DNA from: Planococcus shixiaomingii
Lineage (GTDB): Bacteria > Bacillota > Bacilli > Bacillales_A > Planococcaceae
Assembly (NCBI RefSeq): GCF_030413615.1
Contig: NZ_CP129236.1
Location: forward strand, 2,836,001 to 2,900,000
Direction: 5' to 3'
DNA: 64,000 nucleotides
The number at the start of each line of letters is the position of its first letter. The stretch's first letter is position 1. The position numbers and the translations under genes were made by a program. Under the pieces are notes generated by a model. It ran no database searches and was not told the origin of the DNA. It worked only from the letters and a program-made list of their open reading frames with translations. This document shows positions 44,001-51,300 of the stretch, piece by piece.

Positions 44001-44336
44001 CCAGTTTTTATTAGGTGCATCATTCAGTACATCAAGTTGTATCCAGTAAACAGAAGAAGTGAATCCCATATTAGGAATTTCTTTTACTAGCGGAATAAAT
44101 TTCCATTTTAAAGGGATTTGAGAGATTTCTTCAATCGTAAACTTGCCTTCCGGATCTTCTAAAAGGTTTATTTCTTTGTTGATTTTTAGCCGTTCTGTTG
44201 CGTCGTCAAGCTTCAGAATTTCTTCTCCAGCTTTAGTTGGACTCGTTTGTGGAGTGTTCCCGCCAAAAAATAATAATACAAAAAAGATAAAGATAAACTT
44301 TACAATTGTTGAAAAATTACGATGAAAAATGGGCAT
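41031..44336 (-). CDS. 7TMR-DISM hybrid sensor kinase with two kinase cores and an internal receiver
   Basis: A very large (1101 residues) membrane sensor. Order: signal-like TM, extracytoplasmic DISMED2-type sugar-binding-like domain (about 40-190), seven TM helices (about 200-400), coiled coil, HisKA 1 with TSHGLRTPLYGM (about 450), HATPase 1 (VGIGLNITKRLVE), receiver (MRILVVEHDEVNRQM, acceptor Asp in MVILDWSLED, LIKPCD), coiled coil, HisKA 2 with ISHELGTPITLI, and HATPase 2 (GSGLGLAIAKEI). HisKA 1 has Gly instead of Glu/Asp after the phospho-His. ATG 44336 follows AGAGGTG. Together with the OmpR-type regulator downstream it may form a relay for surface polysaccharide or wall stress. Confidence 0.92.
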   Translation of the reverse strand: MPIFHRNFSTIVKFIFIFFVLLFFGGNTPQTSPTKAGEEILKLDDATERLKINKEINLLEDPEGKFTIEEISQIPLKWKFIPLVKEIPNMGFTSSVYWIQLDVLNDAPNKNWVLELEEPSIDSVALFSPKENGKFTEKKAGRKIPIDNREHFHNKFAFNLNANANSMETYYLRVQSSGPIQLPLSIWEQTAFEENTRNSTLQIGLLGGMATALVFYYLMQFLKYRESSYFHFAFFVMSIFFIVTSMAGLNFSVIWPQWTWWSSHSTLFFIGINSIFALLLAKSFLDTRRHLPKTNKIFHVLITANLVFIFILFFSYEAVRLLLPLSLLLSMIMVLAISSLLWKRSILFARYFTVASAFFTIGIGLSVLMTIGVSPLTLRTQYGSELAVLAGILLFALGINDKAYVREKEKVERERKATERQRLAMESLKHAIERKDELLAFTSHGLRTPLYGMIGIAESLQEVTAGRLPPALNSQIGMIVSSGKKLAHMINDILDFSKLKQNSLNIQVEPVELKKVAENVLAICAPLIKNKEVQLYQTIPSDMPKVIADLERVEQILYNLVGNSIKYTSTGEIVISAKKVGKQVEISVRDTGTGIQEDRLLNLFEPFHKKAIEKEGEFEGVGIGLNITKRLVELQGGWLDVESEVGVGSTFSFTLPVYVDESVEEAKPAREPFIEELTASQLASTLVNRKNGKKHMRILVVEHDEVNRQMLTYQLHHAGYKVTGVAAGKEAIQLLEDKPMDMVILDWSLEDMAGDELCRQIRSKYTLTELPILMLSDKSGLQEKTNAFTAGANDYLIKPCDKEEFLLRIETLANLRSLTQEITNLNYFLERNVKERTMALEITNMNLVTVNDEIQEIEKARNEMLSTISHELGTPITLIHSYIQAVKESLIDEKNPRYLDMIHNKLLLLERLTEDLVELGKYKSGNMTLRFHQMQLGDWLDRLIQGMESDVKQSGRFFEHIKVNRETWENNLILSIDIDRIDQVFSNVLWNAVKHTTSEDGKITISAEVFTRGREGAVLEDEGFDAEVIIKVADTGCGIDEKVLPHIFDRFFKKGDSSDYKGSGLGLAIAKEIILSHKGEIWAESEVGKGSVFYIALPLSF

Positions 44337-44342
44337 ATGCAT

Positions 44343-44691
44343 ACACCTCTGCTATTCAAAAATTCAGATAATAAAAAAAGCTTGGCACGTTAATAAGGTT
44401 CCAAGTCCACGATAAAGTAGTTCGTTAAAACAGAAATATATACTTAAAAGAAGGACTGATTACTTCTTCACAGGTAAATAGTGCCATTTAATGGATTTAA
44501 AGTAGGTTATTTGATTTACAGAAATCATAACATTTATCACAGAAAATTTAAACATTTTTATATCAGAAAATTCAATTAAATATATTGACCTACTCATCAC
44601 AAACCTTTAGGATATAAGAAATATGATTCGCAGTTCCTAATACCCAAAAAATATCAAACAATTGCTTTATTATTCTTGAGAGGAAGGGAAA
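44343..44691. other. Divergent control region between hybrid kinase and LCP genes
   Basis: 349 bp, AT-rich, no open frame. It must hold promoters for both directions, but I cannot place them confidently. A terminator-like hairpin for the minus strand lies at 44373-44405 inside the kinase leader. Confidence 0.5.
44373..44405 (-). terminator. Terminator-like hairpin in the leader of the hybrid kinase gene
   Basis: On the minus strand CTTGGAAC / GTGCCAAG (one mismatch, loop CTTATTAAC) is followed by CTTTTTTTATT. It lies 37-69 nt upstream of the kinase ATG, so it may attenuate kinase expression. Confidence 0.5.
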
Positions 44692-45618
44692 ATGATGAAA
44701 AAACAGAGTTCCAGAAAATTAAAAGGAAGAAAAAAACGCTGGGTTGGGCGAGCCTTTCTCATAGCTTTAGCAACTATAGCTATTTATTTGGTTATTTTAT
44801 TTCCAACTGTTACAAGTACGCTTGATCAAATCCATGAGCCGGCTGCTAGGGAGGTATCGGTAAAACGCTATGAAAAAATTGTTCTGGAAAAGAAAGATCC
44901 AATTTCCATTTTACTTTTAGGTGTTGACGAAAGAGAGGGTGATCGCGGACGGTCCGATACAATGATTGTTTTAACCTTAAATCCTGAGGAAAAATCTATT
45001 AAAATGGTCAGCATTCCACGTGATACTTATACAAAAATTGTAGGATATGGAATAATGGATAAAATCAACCACGCTTATGCTTTTGGAGGCATGGAAATGT
45101 CAATGGAATCGGTTGAAAATTTACTTGATATTCCAATTGACTACACAATCCAAGTAAATATGGAGGGCTTTGAAGATATCGTAGATGCAGTAGGCGGTGT
45201 TGAAGTAAACAACCCCCTTGCATTTGATGATTTTGAAGTTGGAAAGCAAAATTTAAATGGCGAGCAAGCATTAAGTTATGTTCGAATGCGCAAGCAAGAT
45301 CCAAACGGTGATTTCGGCCGGCAAGATCGGCAAAAACAGGTCATTGAAAGTATTTTGGACAAAACAGCATCAGCCAATACGCTTTTTAGTTACAAAAAAA
45401 TACTAAGCGCATTAGGGGAAAATGTAAAAACTAGCATCAGCATTAGTGAAATGCGTGAAGTTCAAAAAAATTACCGGGACACTATCGAAACTATTGACCA
45501 AATTTATTTCGAAGAAGGTACTGGAGAAACAATTAACGCTATCTGGTACTATAAAATGAATTCTGAAGAGCTTGAAAAAGTGCAGAAAACATTGAAAGAA
45601 CACTTGGAAATAAAGTGA
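44692..45618 (+). CDS. LytR-CpsA-Psr (LCP) family glycopolymer ligase
   Basis: A 308-residue membrane-anchored enzyme. A basic N-terminus and one TM (FLIALATIAIYLVILFP) lead to the outer LCP domain: ILLLGVDEREGDRGRSDTMI, VSIPRDTYTKI, KINHAYAFGG, and YVRMRKQDPNGDFGRQDRQ with the conserved Arg residues that bind the pyrophosphate lipid. LCP proteins transfer teichoic acid or capsule chains from undecaprenyl pyrophosphate to peptidoglycan. It lies near the exopolysaccharide operon and divergent from the hybrid kinase. The start is one of two adjacent ATGs after AGGAAGGG. Confidence 0.92.
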   Translation: MMKKQSSRKLKGRKKRWVGRAFLIALATIAIYLVILFPTVTSTLDQIHEPAAREVSVKRYEKIVLEKKDPISILLLGVDEREGDRGRSDTMIVLTLNPEEKSIKMVSIPRDTYTKIVGYGIMDKINHAYAFGGMEMSMESVENLLDIPIDYTIQVNMEGFEDIVDAVGGVEVNNPLAFDDFEVGKQNLNGEQALSYVRMRKQDPNGDFGRQDRQKQVIESILDKTASANTLFSYKKILSALGENVKTSISISEMREVQKNYRDTIETIDQIYFEEGTGETINAIWYYKMNSEELEKVQKTLKEHLEIK

Positions 45619-45706
45619 CTTGTAGCACTGCAGATATATCTGAGGTTTTTCATATGCACCCCCTTGCCTTCTTCTATATAATATGGAGAAAAGGAGGCCG
45701 GCTTTC

Positions 45707-46465
45707 ATGTGTCTGATTAATTTCCATTTTAAAGATCATCCAAAATACAAATTAATCGTTGCGGCCAACCGAGATGAATTTTACGGACGTCCAACCCAAC
45801 CTGCTCACTTTTGGGAAGATGAGCCGCTCATTTTGGCTGGCCGGGATTTGCAGCAAGGCGGGACATGGCTCGGAATTACAAAAACCGGAAAGTTCGCCGC
45901 ATTGACGAATTTTCGCGATCCCTCTAGACCGGAAGCTGACAAAATTTCACGGGGAGCCTTAGTACGGGATTTCCTAGCCAAGACCCAGTCGCCTGCAGAT
46001 TTTTTAAAGGCTATTTCTCCATCGGATTATGCCGGATTTAATTTGTTGGTCGGCGATGCTGACCAATTGTTCTATTATAATAATCTGCAGCCTGAGGTTT
46101 TTGAACTTACACCCGGAACTTACGGCCTTAGCAACCATTTCCTTGATACTCCGTGGCCAAAAGTGGTCAAGGGCAAAAAATTTCTAGGCGACTATGTATC
46201 GACTCATGAAGACATAGAGCTCGATTCACTTTTCACTATCCTTTCTAATTCAGAACAAGCTTCAGAGTCAGACCTGCCAGATACTGGAATCGGCCTCGAC
46301 TTTGAACGCAAGCTATCTGCTATGTTCATCAAGACCCCTGACTACGGAACCCGTTCCGCATCTGTCGTTCTGGTTGACCATGACAATAATGTCACCTTTG
46401 CCGAGCGAACATTTGAAAAAGGTGAGTTGAGCAGTGAACAGATTTTCGATCTTAAAATACAATAA
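45707..46465 (+). CDS. NRDE (TANGO2-like) family protein
   Basis: A 252-residue protein of the NRDE/TANGO2 family. Met is followed by Cys2 (MCLINFHF), which would be exposed after Met removal as in Ntn hydrolases. The signature AANRDEFYGRPTQPAHFW (about residues 21-38) and GGTWLGITKTGKFAALTNFR are clear. Biochemical role unsettled; TANGO2 relatives are linked to heme handling and lipid homeostasis. ATG 45707 follows AAAAGGAGG; the upstream in-frame start lacks an RBS. Single-gene unit. Confidence 0.88.
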   Translation: MCLINFHFKDHPKYKLIVAANRDEFYGRPTQPAHFWEDEPLILAGRDLQQGGTWLGITKTGKFAALTNFRDPSRPEADKISRGALVRDFLAKTQSPADFLKAISPSDYAGFNLLVGDADQLFYYNNLQPEVFELTPGTYGLSNHFLDTPWPKVVKGKKFLGDYVSTHEDIELDSLFTILSNSEQASESDLPDTGIGLDFERKLSAMFIKTPDYGTRSASVVLVDHDNNVTFAERTFEKGELSSEQIFDLKIQ

Positions 46466-46496
46466 CCCCAAGCCTTCGATAAGAAGGCTTGGGGTT
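46464..46496. terminator. Hairpin terminator between convergent genes
   Basis: The stem AACCCCAAGCCTT / AAGGCTTGGGGTT (46464-46476 with 46484-46496) follows the NRDE gene stop; the 3' U-run is poor. Confidence 0.6.
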
Positions 46497-46526
46497 AGCT
46501 TGTTTAGTAGCTTGATTTATCTTTTT

Positions 46527-47012
46527 TCAGTCAAACGTGACTCCCATACTTTCAACTAACCGTTGGTATTCCGGATATTCCAGCTCCCACTCCTTTTCAC
46601 GTTCAATAGACTTGCCTTCCAGTAGAGCTTCGATCACGTCTAAACAAACATGCCAACCGGCCAAATCGCGTGCAGTATGAGGTGTAAAGCGACTGATAAA
46701 CTCAATGAGCTTTAGTTTGGTGCCGCTGCCTTCTTGTTCAATTTCAAAGCGCACTTCATCTTCTGCCCACTCAAACGCCATTATTTTCCCTTCTTGATAA
46801 TCCGTGATTGTCATGTTATCGAATGTGCCATCTCCCATATTGAACGATAGAAACCCGCCTTTTTCCAACTTTTCAACCCTAAGTTCCGAAAACCATAATT
46901 GCAGCTGTTCGTTGTCTGTCAGCATTGCCCATACTTGTTCTAAACTTGCTTCAAATTGACGTTCGAACGTAGCTGTGTAACCATGTTCTACTTGAATTAT
47001 TTCTGCCCGCAT
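46527..47012 (-). CDS. SRPBCC (AHSA1/START-like) domain protein
   Basis: A 161-residue single-domain protein of the helix-grip fold. Typical are FERQFEASLEQVWAMLTDNE and LQLWFSELRVEKLEKGGFLS in the first third and TARDLAGWHVCLDVIEALLE near the end, as in AHSA1-type proteins that bind small hydrophobic ligands. Ligand and role unknown. RBS GAGGAGG precedes the ATG by 9 nt. Divergent from uvsE. Confidence 0.85.
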   Translation of the reverse strand: MRAEIIQVEHGYTATFERQFEASLEQVWAMLTDNEQLQLWFSELRVEKLEKGGFLSFNMGDGTFDNMTITDYQEGKIMAFEWAEDEVRFEIEQEGSGTKLKLIEFISRFTPHTARDLAGWHVCLDVIEALLEGKSIEREKEWELEYPEYQRLVESMGVTFD

Positions 47013-47129
47013 CTTAATCGTTCCTCCTCAAGCTTTTTGTTTTCTTTCATTCATTATACAGGAAAGTTCTCCTTGGAAGGAATGCCGCCTATTCGAAATG
47101 GGTATAGCATAAAGAAGGAGTTGACCACC

Positions 47130-48002
47130 ATGAGACTTGGCTATGCCTGCATGAATACTGAATTGAAAACCGTCTTTAAAACTTTGCGTCTTGCAACAGC
47201 GGAGGCAGAAGGAATGGAAAAAATAAAAGACCTAACTTTAATAAACATGAAGACCACACTTGATATCGTTCAATGGAATATAGAAAATGATATTTTATTT
47301 TACAGGGCATCCAGTTCGATTGTCCCGCTGTCCACTCATCCGGTAAACACCTGGGTTTGGTGGGAAGATCCGGACTTTCTCTTGTTGGCAAATCAGATTC
47401 GTAGTATAGTGCAAGCCAATCAAATGAGAGTTTCCGTACATCCAGGCCAGTATACCGTACTGAACGCCCAAAAGCCGGAAATCGTTAAAAAGTCCATTGA
47501 AGATCTTGAATATCATGACAAGTTGATTGAGCTCCTTGGAGGCAGCGACATCATTTTGCATACGGGCGGCGCCTATGGCGACAAAGAAGCAGCAAAAGCC
47601 CGTTTTGCGGAAAATTATTTAAAGCTGTCCGATAGTTTAAAAAGAAAGCTGCGCCTCGAAAACGATGACAAAACGTTTACGGTACGGGACGTACTCGATG
47701 TCAGCAAGCTATGTGGTGTGCCTATCTGTTTTGATATTCATCATCATAACGTCAACAATGACGGACAACCGGTTGATTTTGATGAAATTTTGGCAACGTG
47801 GAAAGGATTCGGCACGCCGAAAATCCACATAAGCACCGGCAAAGAAGGCTTCACGGATTTGCGCCATCACGATTTTGTTTCAGAAGAAGATTTCAATCAA
47901 CTGCTCTTGTTATTACAAGGAACCGATGCAGACATCATGTTCGAAGCAAAGCTGAAAGAACAAGCGGTTTTGCCGTTTGTCCGGAAATTGCTGAACAAGT
48001 AA
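47130..48002 (+). CDS. uvsE: UV damage endonuclease (UvsE/UVDE)
   Basis: A 290-residue TIM-barrel repair nuclease that nicks DNA 5' of UV photoproducts and other lesions. Metal-binding segments include RVSVHPGQYTVLNAQ (His), IILHTGGAYGDK (His), LRLENDDKTFT (Glu), CFDIHHHNVNND and PKIHISTGKEG, and FEAKLKEQAVLPF near the C-terminus. Length matches the family. ATG 47130 follows AAGAAGGAG; an upstream in-frame extension to 46956 runs antisense through the neighbouring gene's 5' end and is rejected. GGGTAT at 47100 resembles a SigB -10, but no -35 partner was found. Confidence 0.94.
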   Translation: MRLGYACMNTELKTVFKTLRLATAEAEGMEKIKDLTLINMKTTLDIVQWNIENDILFYRASSSIVPLSTHPVNTWVWWEDPDFLLLANQIRSIVQANQMRVSVHPGQYTVLNAQKPEIVKKSIEDLEYHDKLIELLGGSDIILHTGGAYGDKEAAKARFAENYLKLSDSLKRKLRLENDDKTFTVRDVLDVSKLCGVPICFDIHHHNVNNDGQPVDFDEILATWKGFGTPKIHISTGKEGFTDLRHHDFVSEEDFNQLLLLLQGTDADIMFEAKLKEQAVLPFVRKLLNK

Positions 48003-48037
48003 AAGCGGCCTCCCAACTGGGTAGCCGCTTTTTTTAT
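48001..48037. terminator. Terminator between uvsE and the kinase gene
   Basis: The stem AAAAGCGGC / GCCGCTTTT encloses CTCCCAACTGGGTA and is followed by TTTTT; it serves uvsE and may serve the convergent gene. Confidence 0.75.
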
Positions 48038-49314
48038 TTGACGATAGGAGCACTTTGGTCTGCCAATGGAAATACTAGCGTAAACACCGTTCCTTTTCCG
48101 CTTTCTGACTCGACTTGAATATCACCTTTCATTTGCCGGATAACACTGTATGTGACCATCATGCCAAGGCCTGTCCCTTTTATTTTCGTGGAGAAATACG
48201 GTTCTCCCAAGCGTTGCACTTCCTCTTTAGTCATACCGCAACCTTCGTCGGAAAGTTCAATAATGACTTTCGAATTAATAAGCTTTGCTTCGATGGAAAA
48301 CTGGCCGCCATCCGGCATTGCTTCAATACCATTTCGAATAATATTTATCAAAGCCTGATGAAATTTTTGTCGGTCTGCCATTATGAAAGCTTCTTTATTC
48401 ATTTTCTTCAAAACTATCCGGATATCATTGCTTACAGCATATGGCCCCACAATTTTAAGGATATGCTTTATTTCGGGCATAACTGATAGATTTTCCACTT
48501 GGCCATAAGCCGGTTTTGCATAAACCAAGTAATCTTCAATGAGGGTTTCAGCCGCCTGGATTTCTTTTATTATGATGTCATGAAATTCAAGCTGTTTTTC
48601 ACGGCTGTAATCATAGGTTTGCATTAGTTGAATAAAACCTTTGACGCTTTGTATTGGATTGCGCAATTCATGCGACACAGCCGCTGCGAAATGGCTTACT
48701 GTATCCATTTTTTCATGTTTCAATAACGAATTGAGCATATATTCCTGACGCTGAATATGTTCAATCAGCAAAGCTGCTAAAGCACTCACCGCCCCTTGGT
48801 TGACCATTAATGGAAGCCAAACCTCGTACAGATGGCTGATTGGGTGATCGAATAAAAAATAACCGACCAATAAATTAAATGTCAGAGAAAAAAACGAAAT
48901 AAGAAAGACACAGAAAATTTTTGCGGTCCATCGCATCCGCAAAAAGGCAGGACGCAAAAATGGGACAACAATTGCAACTAGCAGTTGATTTAAGACCGCA
49001 ATATCTGTTCCTTCCCCACCGATTAGGATGCGGCACGTTGCTGCAACCACAAACAAGGCGGCACTGACATATGGGCCACCGTATAGTCCCCCAACAATCA
49101 TAGGAACTTGCCGAAGATCAAAAATATAGTCCTCTGATATAAATTGATAAGGAAAACTCATGCATAAAACGATGGAGATTGAAAACAACACGGTTAATGT
49201 AATTCGGTGGCTGGCAAAAAAGTTACGCTTGCCTGCAACGACTAGCAATTGGTACACGATGATTGGAAATATGATAAAAAAGATATTATTAATCATGCCC
49301 GACATCATTTCCAC
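48034..49314 (-). CDS. 5TM sensor histidine kinase (KinB-like)
   Basis: A 426-residue membrane kinase. Five to six N-terminal helices (to about residue 180) contain the 5TM-5TMR_LYT pattern (LRQVPMIVGGLYGGPYVSAAL; CRILIGGEGTDIAVLNQLLV), then HisKA with AVSHELRNPIQSVKGFIQL (phospho-His about residue 215) and HATPase with IRNGIEAMPDGGQ, LSDEGCGMTKEE and GTGLGMMVTYSVI. This architecture resembles sporulation kinase KinB. The start is uncertain: GTG 49314 gives an 11-nt gap after GGGAGG, ATG 49308 a longer one. It follows the sigma factor gene by about 50 nt on the same strand, so they may be one operon next to comK. Confidence 0.85.
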   Translation of the reverse strand: MEMMSGMINNIFFIIFPIIVYQLLVVAGKRNFFASHRITLTVLFSISIVLCMSFPYQFISEDYIFDLRQVPMIVGGLYGGPYVSAALFVVAATCRILIGGEGTDIAVLNQLLVAIVVPFLRPAFLRMRWTAKIFCVFLISFFSLTFNLLVGYFLFDHPISHLYEVWLPLMVNQGAVSALAALLIEHIQRQEYMLNSLLKHEKMDTVSHFAAAVSHELRNPIQSVKGFIQLMQTYDYSREKQLEFHDIIIKEIQAAETLIEDYLVYAKPAYGQVENLSVMPEIKHILKIVGPYAVSNDIRIVLKKMNKEAFIMADRQKFHQALINIIRNGIEAMPDGGQFSIEAKLINSKVIIELSDEGCGMTKEEVQRLGEPYFSTKIKGTGLGMMVTYSVIRQMKGDIQVESESGKGTVFTLVFPLADQSAPIVK

Positions 49315-49363
49315 TTTATTGCCCACCTCCCAATTATTGACGCGCCATTTATTATACATTCCT

Positions 49364-49876
49364 CTAATCTTTAACACCATTACAATTTATAGATATACCC
49401 TCTTCCCTTTGCAGCTGTGCCTTTACTTTTTTCAGCAGCCGCTCTCTTCTTTTTTTCATTCCTGCCAATGAAATTTTGTGCTGATTGGCAAGCTCTGCTA
49501 CACTGCTGCCTTCAATGAATAAGGACTCCAACAGTGCACGTTCTTCTAAAGATAACAAAACTTGATCTAACCAATCAGGCATTTCTTCTTTTATATAAGG
49601 ATCTACAATCCATTCAAAGCTGTCATTTTCCATCACGGTTACATTTGAAGTAAAACGGGATTCTCGTTTCAGTTCATCTAGCATAGCTCCGTAAATGCTG
49701 CGATAAGCAAAAGGTGTGAAATTCCCTTTGTTTTCATCAAATCTTTCATGAGCTTGCCATAATGCCACCTTTCCTACTTGGCGGAACATTTCAAACTCAC
49801 GGTAGATATGGAGTTTCCTTATAATAGCTGAAATCATTGGCGCATACTGTTCTACTAGTTTATCAAATTGATCCAC
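49364..49876 (-). CDS. Sigma-70 family RNA polymerase sigma factor, SigH/ComX-like size
   Basis: A 170-residue sigma factor with only regions 2 and 4. Region 2 is seen in MFRQVGKVALWQAHERFDEN and FTPFAYRSIYGAMLDELKRE; region 4 helix-turn-helix is in LFIEGSSVAELANQHKISLA followed by KKRRERLLKKVKAQ. No anti-sigma factor is adjacent; instead a 5TM kinase follows by about 50 nt, and comK is divergent 238 bp away. By size and arrangement it is like the competence-linked sigma factors of staphylococci or streptococci, but which promoters it reads is unknown. RBS GAAGGAAAAAAG before ATG. Confidence 0.8.
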   Translation of the reverse strand: MDQFDKLVEQYAPMISAIIRKLHIYREFEMFRQVGKVALWQAHERFDENKGNFTPFAYRSIYGAMLDELKRESRFTSNVTVMENDSFEWIVDPYIKEEMPDWLDQVLLSLEERALLESLFIEGSSVAELANQHKISLAGMKKRRERLLKKVKAQLQREEGISINCNGVKD

Positions 49877-50009
49877 TCTTTTTTCCTTCTGAACGTTCGT
49901 GTATTTCCCGGGTTTTTCTAATATAAAAGAGTGTTATAAAACAAGCCAATTGAAGTTCGTGCCATTTGATCTATTAAACGTTAGAAACACGCTTAATAAA
50001 CAGGTATAA

Positions 50010-50041
50010 AAAACTATTAATTTGTAAAAAAGAACCCTTTT
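50010..50041 (+). promoter_or_regulatory. Possible ComK AT-boxes upstream of comK
   Basis: AAAA-CTATT-AATT (50010-50022) and AAAG-AACCC-TTTT (50029-50041) are two near-matches to the AAAA-N5-TTTT ComK half-site, with starts 19 bp apart, just upstream of the comK promoter. They would fit autoregulation; the match is imperfect. Confidence 0.35.
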
Positions 50042-50055
50042 TACAGAAAATATTA

Positions 50056-50084
50056 TTGATTAAGAATAGTTCAAATGATACAAT
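50056..50084 (+). promoter_or_regulatory. SigA-type promoter of comK
   Basis: TTGATT (50056-50061), 17-bp spacer, TACAAT (50079-50084), about 30 bp before the TTG start codon. Confidence 0.7.
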
Positions 50085-50114
50085 TTCATTGTACAAAGAA
50101 AGGGGAGCACTTTA

Positions 50115-50585
50115 TTGAAGCAATATGATGAATATTTAATTGATCGATCTGTGTTATTTGTAGTATCTTCTTTTGAGAACGGTTGGAAATCAAAAATCGT
50201 TACAAAAGATGGCGTCTATTATTCTTCTTATTCCGCACTTACACTGATTAACAATGCATGCATGCTTTACGCATCCACTTACGAAGGACGTGTAAAAGCT
50301 ACACGGCACAATCTTCATCAACACAAAAAGACCACACTTCTCATTTCAGAAGATGGAGTGGCAGCATACCCTACGAAGTCCCCGACTCACCCAGAATGTG
50401 TATGGATTTTCAATCATGAATACCGAATGGAATCGATTACCCCCACCAAGACCCGTCTCATCTATGATCAATATCAAGTTTCCGCTGAAGTGAACGTGTC
50501 CATGCATACTTTGCAAAAACAACGGACACGCATGTATGAAATGTTGTACTACTATATGAGAATCCGCGGCAAACATAATACATAA
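50115..50585 (+). CDS. comK: ComK-family competence transcription factor, short form
   Basis: Master activator of DNA-uptake genes in Bacillales, 156 residues here against about 190 in B. subtilis. Shared features are SKIVTKDGVYYSSYSALTLI, ACMLYASTYEGRVKATRHNL, YPTKSPTHPECVWIFNHE, and the C-terminal part QKQRTRMYEMLYYYMR. The roughly 35 C-terminal residues of B. subtilis ComK, including the FMLYPK motif recognised by the MecA adaptor, are absent. The start is TTG at 50115 with AAAGGGGAG 7 nt upstream. The gene has a good promoter, possible AT-boxes and a long terminator, so it looks functional, not truncated. Divergent from the sigma factor and kinase genes. Confidence 0.88.
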   Translation: MKQYDEYLIDRSVLFVVSSFENGWKSKIVTKDGVYYSSYSALTLINNACMLYASTYEGRVKATRHNLHQHKKTTLLISEDGVAAYPTKSPTHPECVWIFNHEYRMESITPTKTRLIYDQYQVSAEVNVSMHTLQKQRTRMYEMLYYYMRIRGKHNT

Positions 50586-50592
50586 CCATACG

Positions 50593-50647
50593 CAAAGACA
50601 CCTCGCAGTAAATTGGAAAAGTTCCAATTTACTGCGAGGTGTCTTTG
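50593..50647. terminator. Long perfect hairpin terminator after comK
   Basis: A 26-bp perfect stem (50593-50618 with 50622-50647) with 3-nt loop lies between convergent genes; unusually long for a terminator. Confidence 0.75.
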
Positions 50648-50650
50648 TTT

Positions 50651-51172
50651 CTATGCTGCATCATCACTCATAAGCAAGTAAGATAGTTGAATTTCCCATT
50701 TTGCAGGGTCAGGTTCGATTTGTGGGTCTGTCAAATAGCATTCGAATCTTCCATTCCAAATCTCCTCTTCTCCCTCCCAGCGCCTATCCAACTCCAACCC
50801 TTCTTTTTTCGCCCAAATTTCCAATTCATTAAATGATTTTGCTAAATGGTCCGGATGCCCTTGATGCAAAGCAGATAGATAGGTACCGCCAGGGATTACC
50901 CCAACGATAACCTGTTCGTCTCCAAACGCCATTCGTTCGACTGGAATTCCTACTTCCACATGGAATTCTTCTTCTGCGCTGCCAATAATCCAATACCGAA
51001 AAAACAAAGGACCTGCTGGTTCAATTTCTTTTTTTGCTAGCCACTCATAAAGCTCTTCAACGTGTTCTTTCATTTTATCCCATTCCAAAAGGGTTGCTTG
51101 AACAGCAATGCCTACATAAGGCTGTTCAGATCGAATTTCTATTGTAGGCTCATTGATGTACCTTACGGTCAC
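50651..51172 (-). CDS. GyrI-like small-molecule-binding domain protein
   Basis: About 173 residues of the GyrI-like/AraC effector-binding fold. Characteristic are VGIAVQATLLEWDKMKEHVE at the start, VEVGIPVERMAFGDEQVIVG and VIPGGTYLSALHQGHPDHLA in the middle, and FECYLTDPQIEPDPAKWEIQ at the end. It has no DNA-binding domain; such stand-alone proteins may bind or hydrolyse small toxic compounds. The start is either GTG 51172 (AAAGGA with a 9-nt gap, preferred) or TTG 51178. A GGGTAT with weak GTATTT upstream (51220-51243) could be a SigB-type promoter. Confidence 0.8.
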   Translation of the reverse strand: MTVRYINEPTIEIRSEQPYVGIAVQATLLEWDKMKEHVEELYEWLAKKEIEPAGPLFFRYWIIGSAEEEFHVEVGIPVERMAFGDEQVIVGVIPGGTYLSALHQGHPDHLAKSFNELEIWAKKEGLELDRRWEGEEEIWNGRFECYLTDPQIEPDPAKWEIQLSYLLMSDDAA

Positions 51173-51219
51173 TTTCAATCATCCTTTCTATTCATCGGAC
51201 TTCAAGCCTTTTTATAGCA

Positions 51220-51243
51220 ATACCCCAAACCCTTTGAAAATAC
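51220..51243 (-). promoter_or_regulatory. Weak SigB-like promoter of the GyrI-like gene
   Basis: Minus strand GTATTT (51243-51238), 12-bp spacer, GGGTAT (51225-51220). The -10 is good, the -35 poor and the spacing short. Confidence 0.3.
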
Positions 51244-51300
51244 GCTCAGCTGACTCTATTTTCAGCCACAAAATTGACATAGTAAAGAACCTAATACAAA

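Noticed and set aside
44692..45618. LCP gene as a transcriptional attenuator 'LytR'
   Set aside because: Old LytR labels imply DNA regulation, but the conserved Arg/Asp residues are those of the glycopolymer ligase fold, so an enzyme call is better supported.
47100..47105. GGGTAT upstream of uvsE as a SigB promoter
   Set aside because: No GTTT-like -35 at 12-16 bp spacing (sequence there is GGAATGCC), so the match is only to the -10 half.
46956..47129. N-terminal extension of UvsE
   Set aside because: It overlaps the divergent SRPBCC gene's 5' end, lacks an RBS, and the family starts at MRLGYA, which has AAGAAGGAG upstream.
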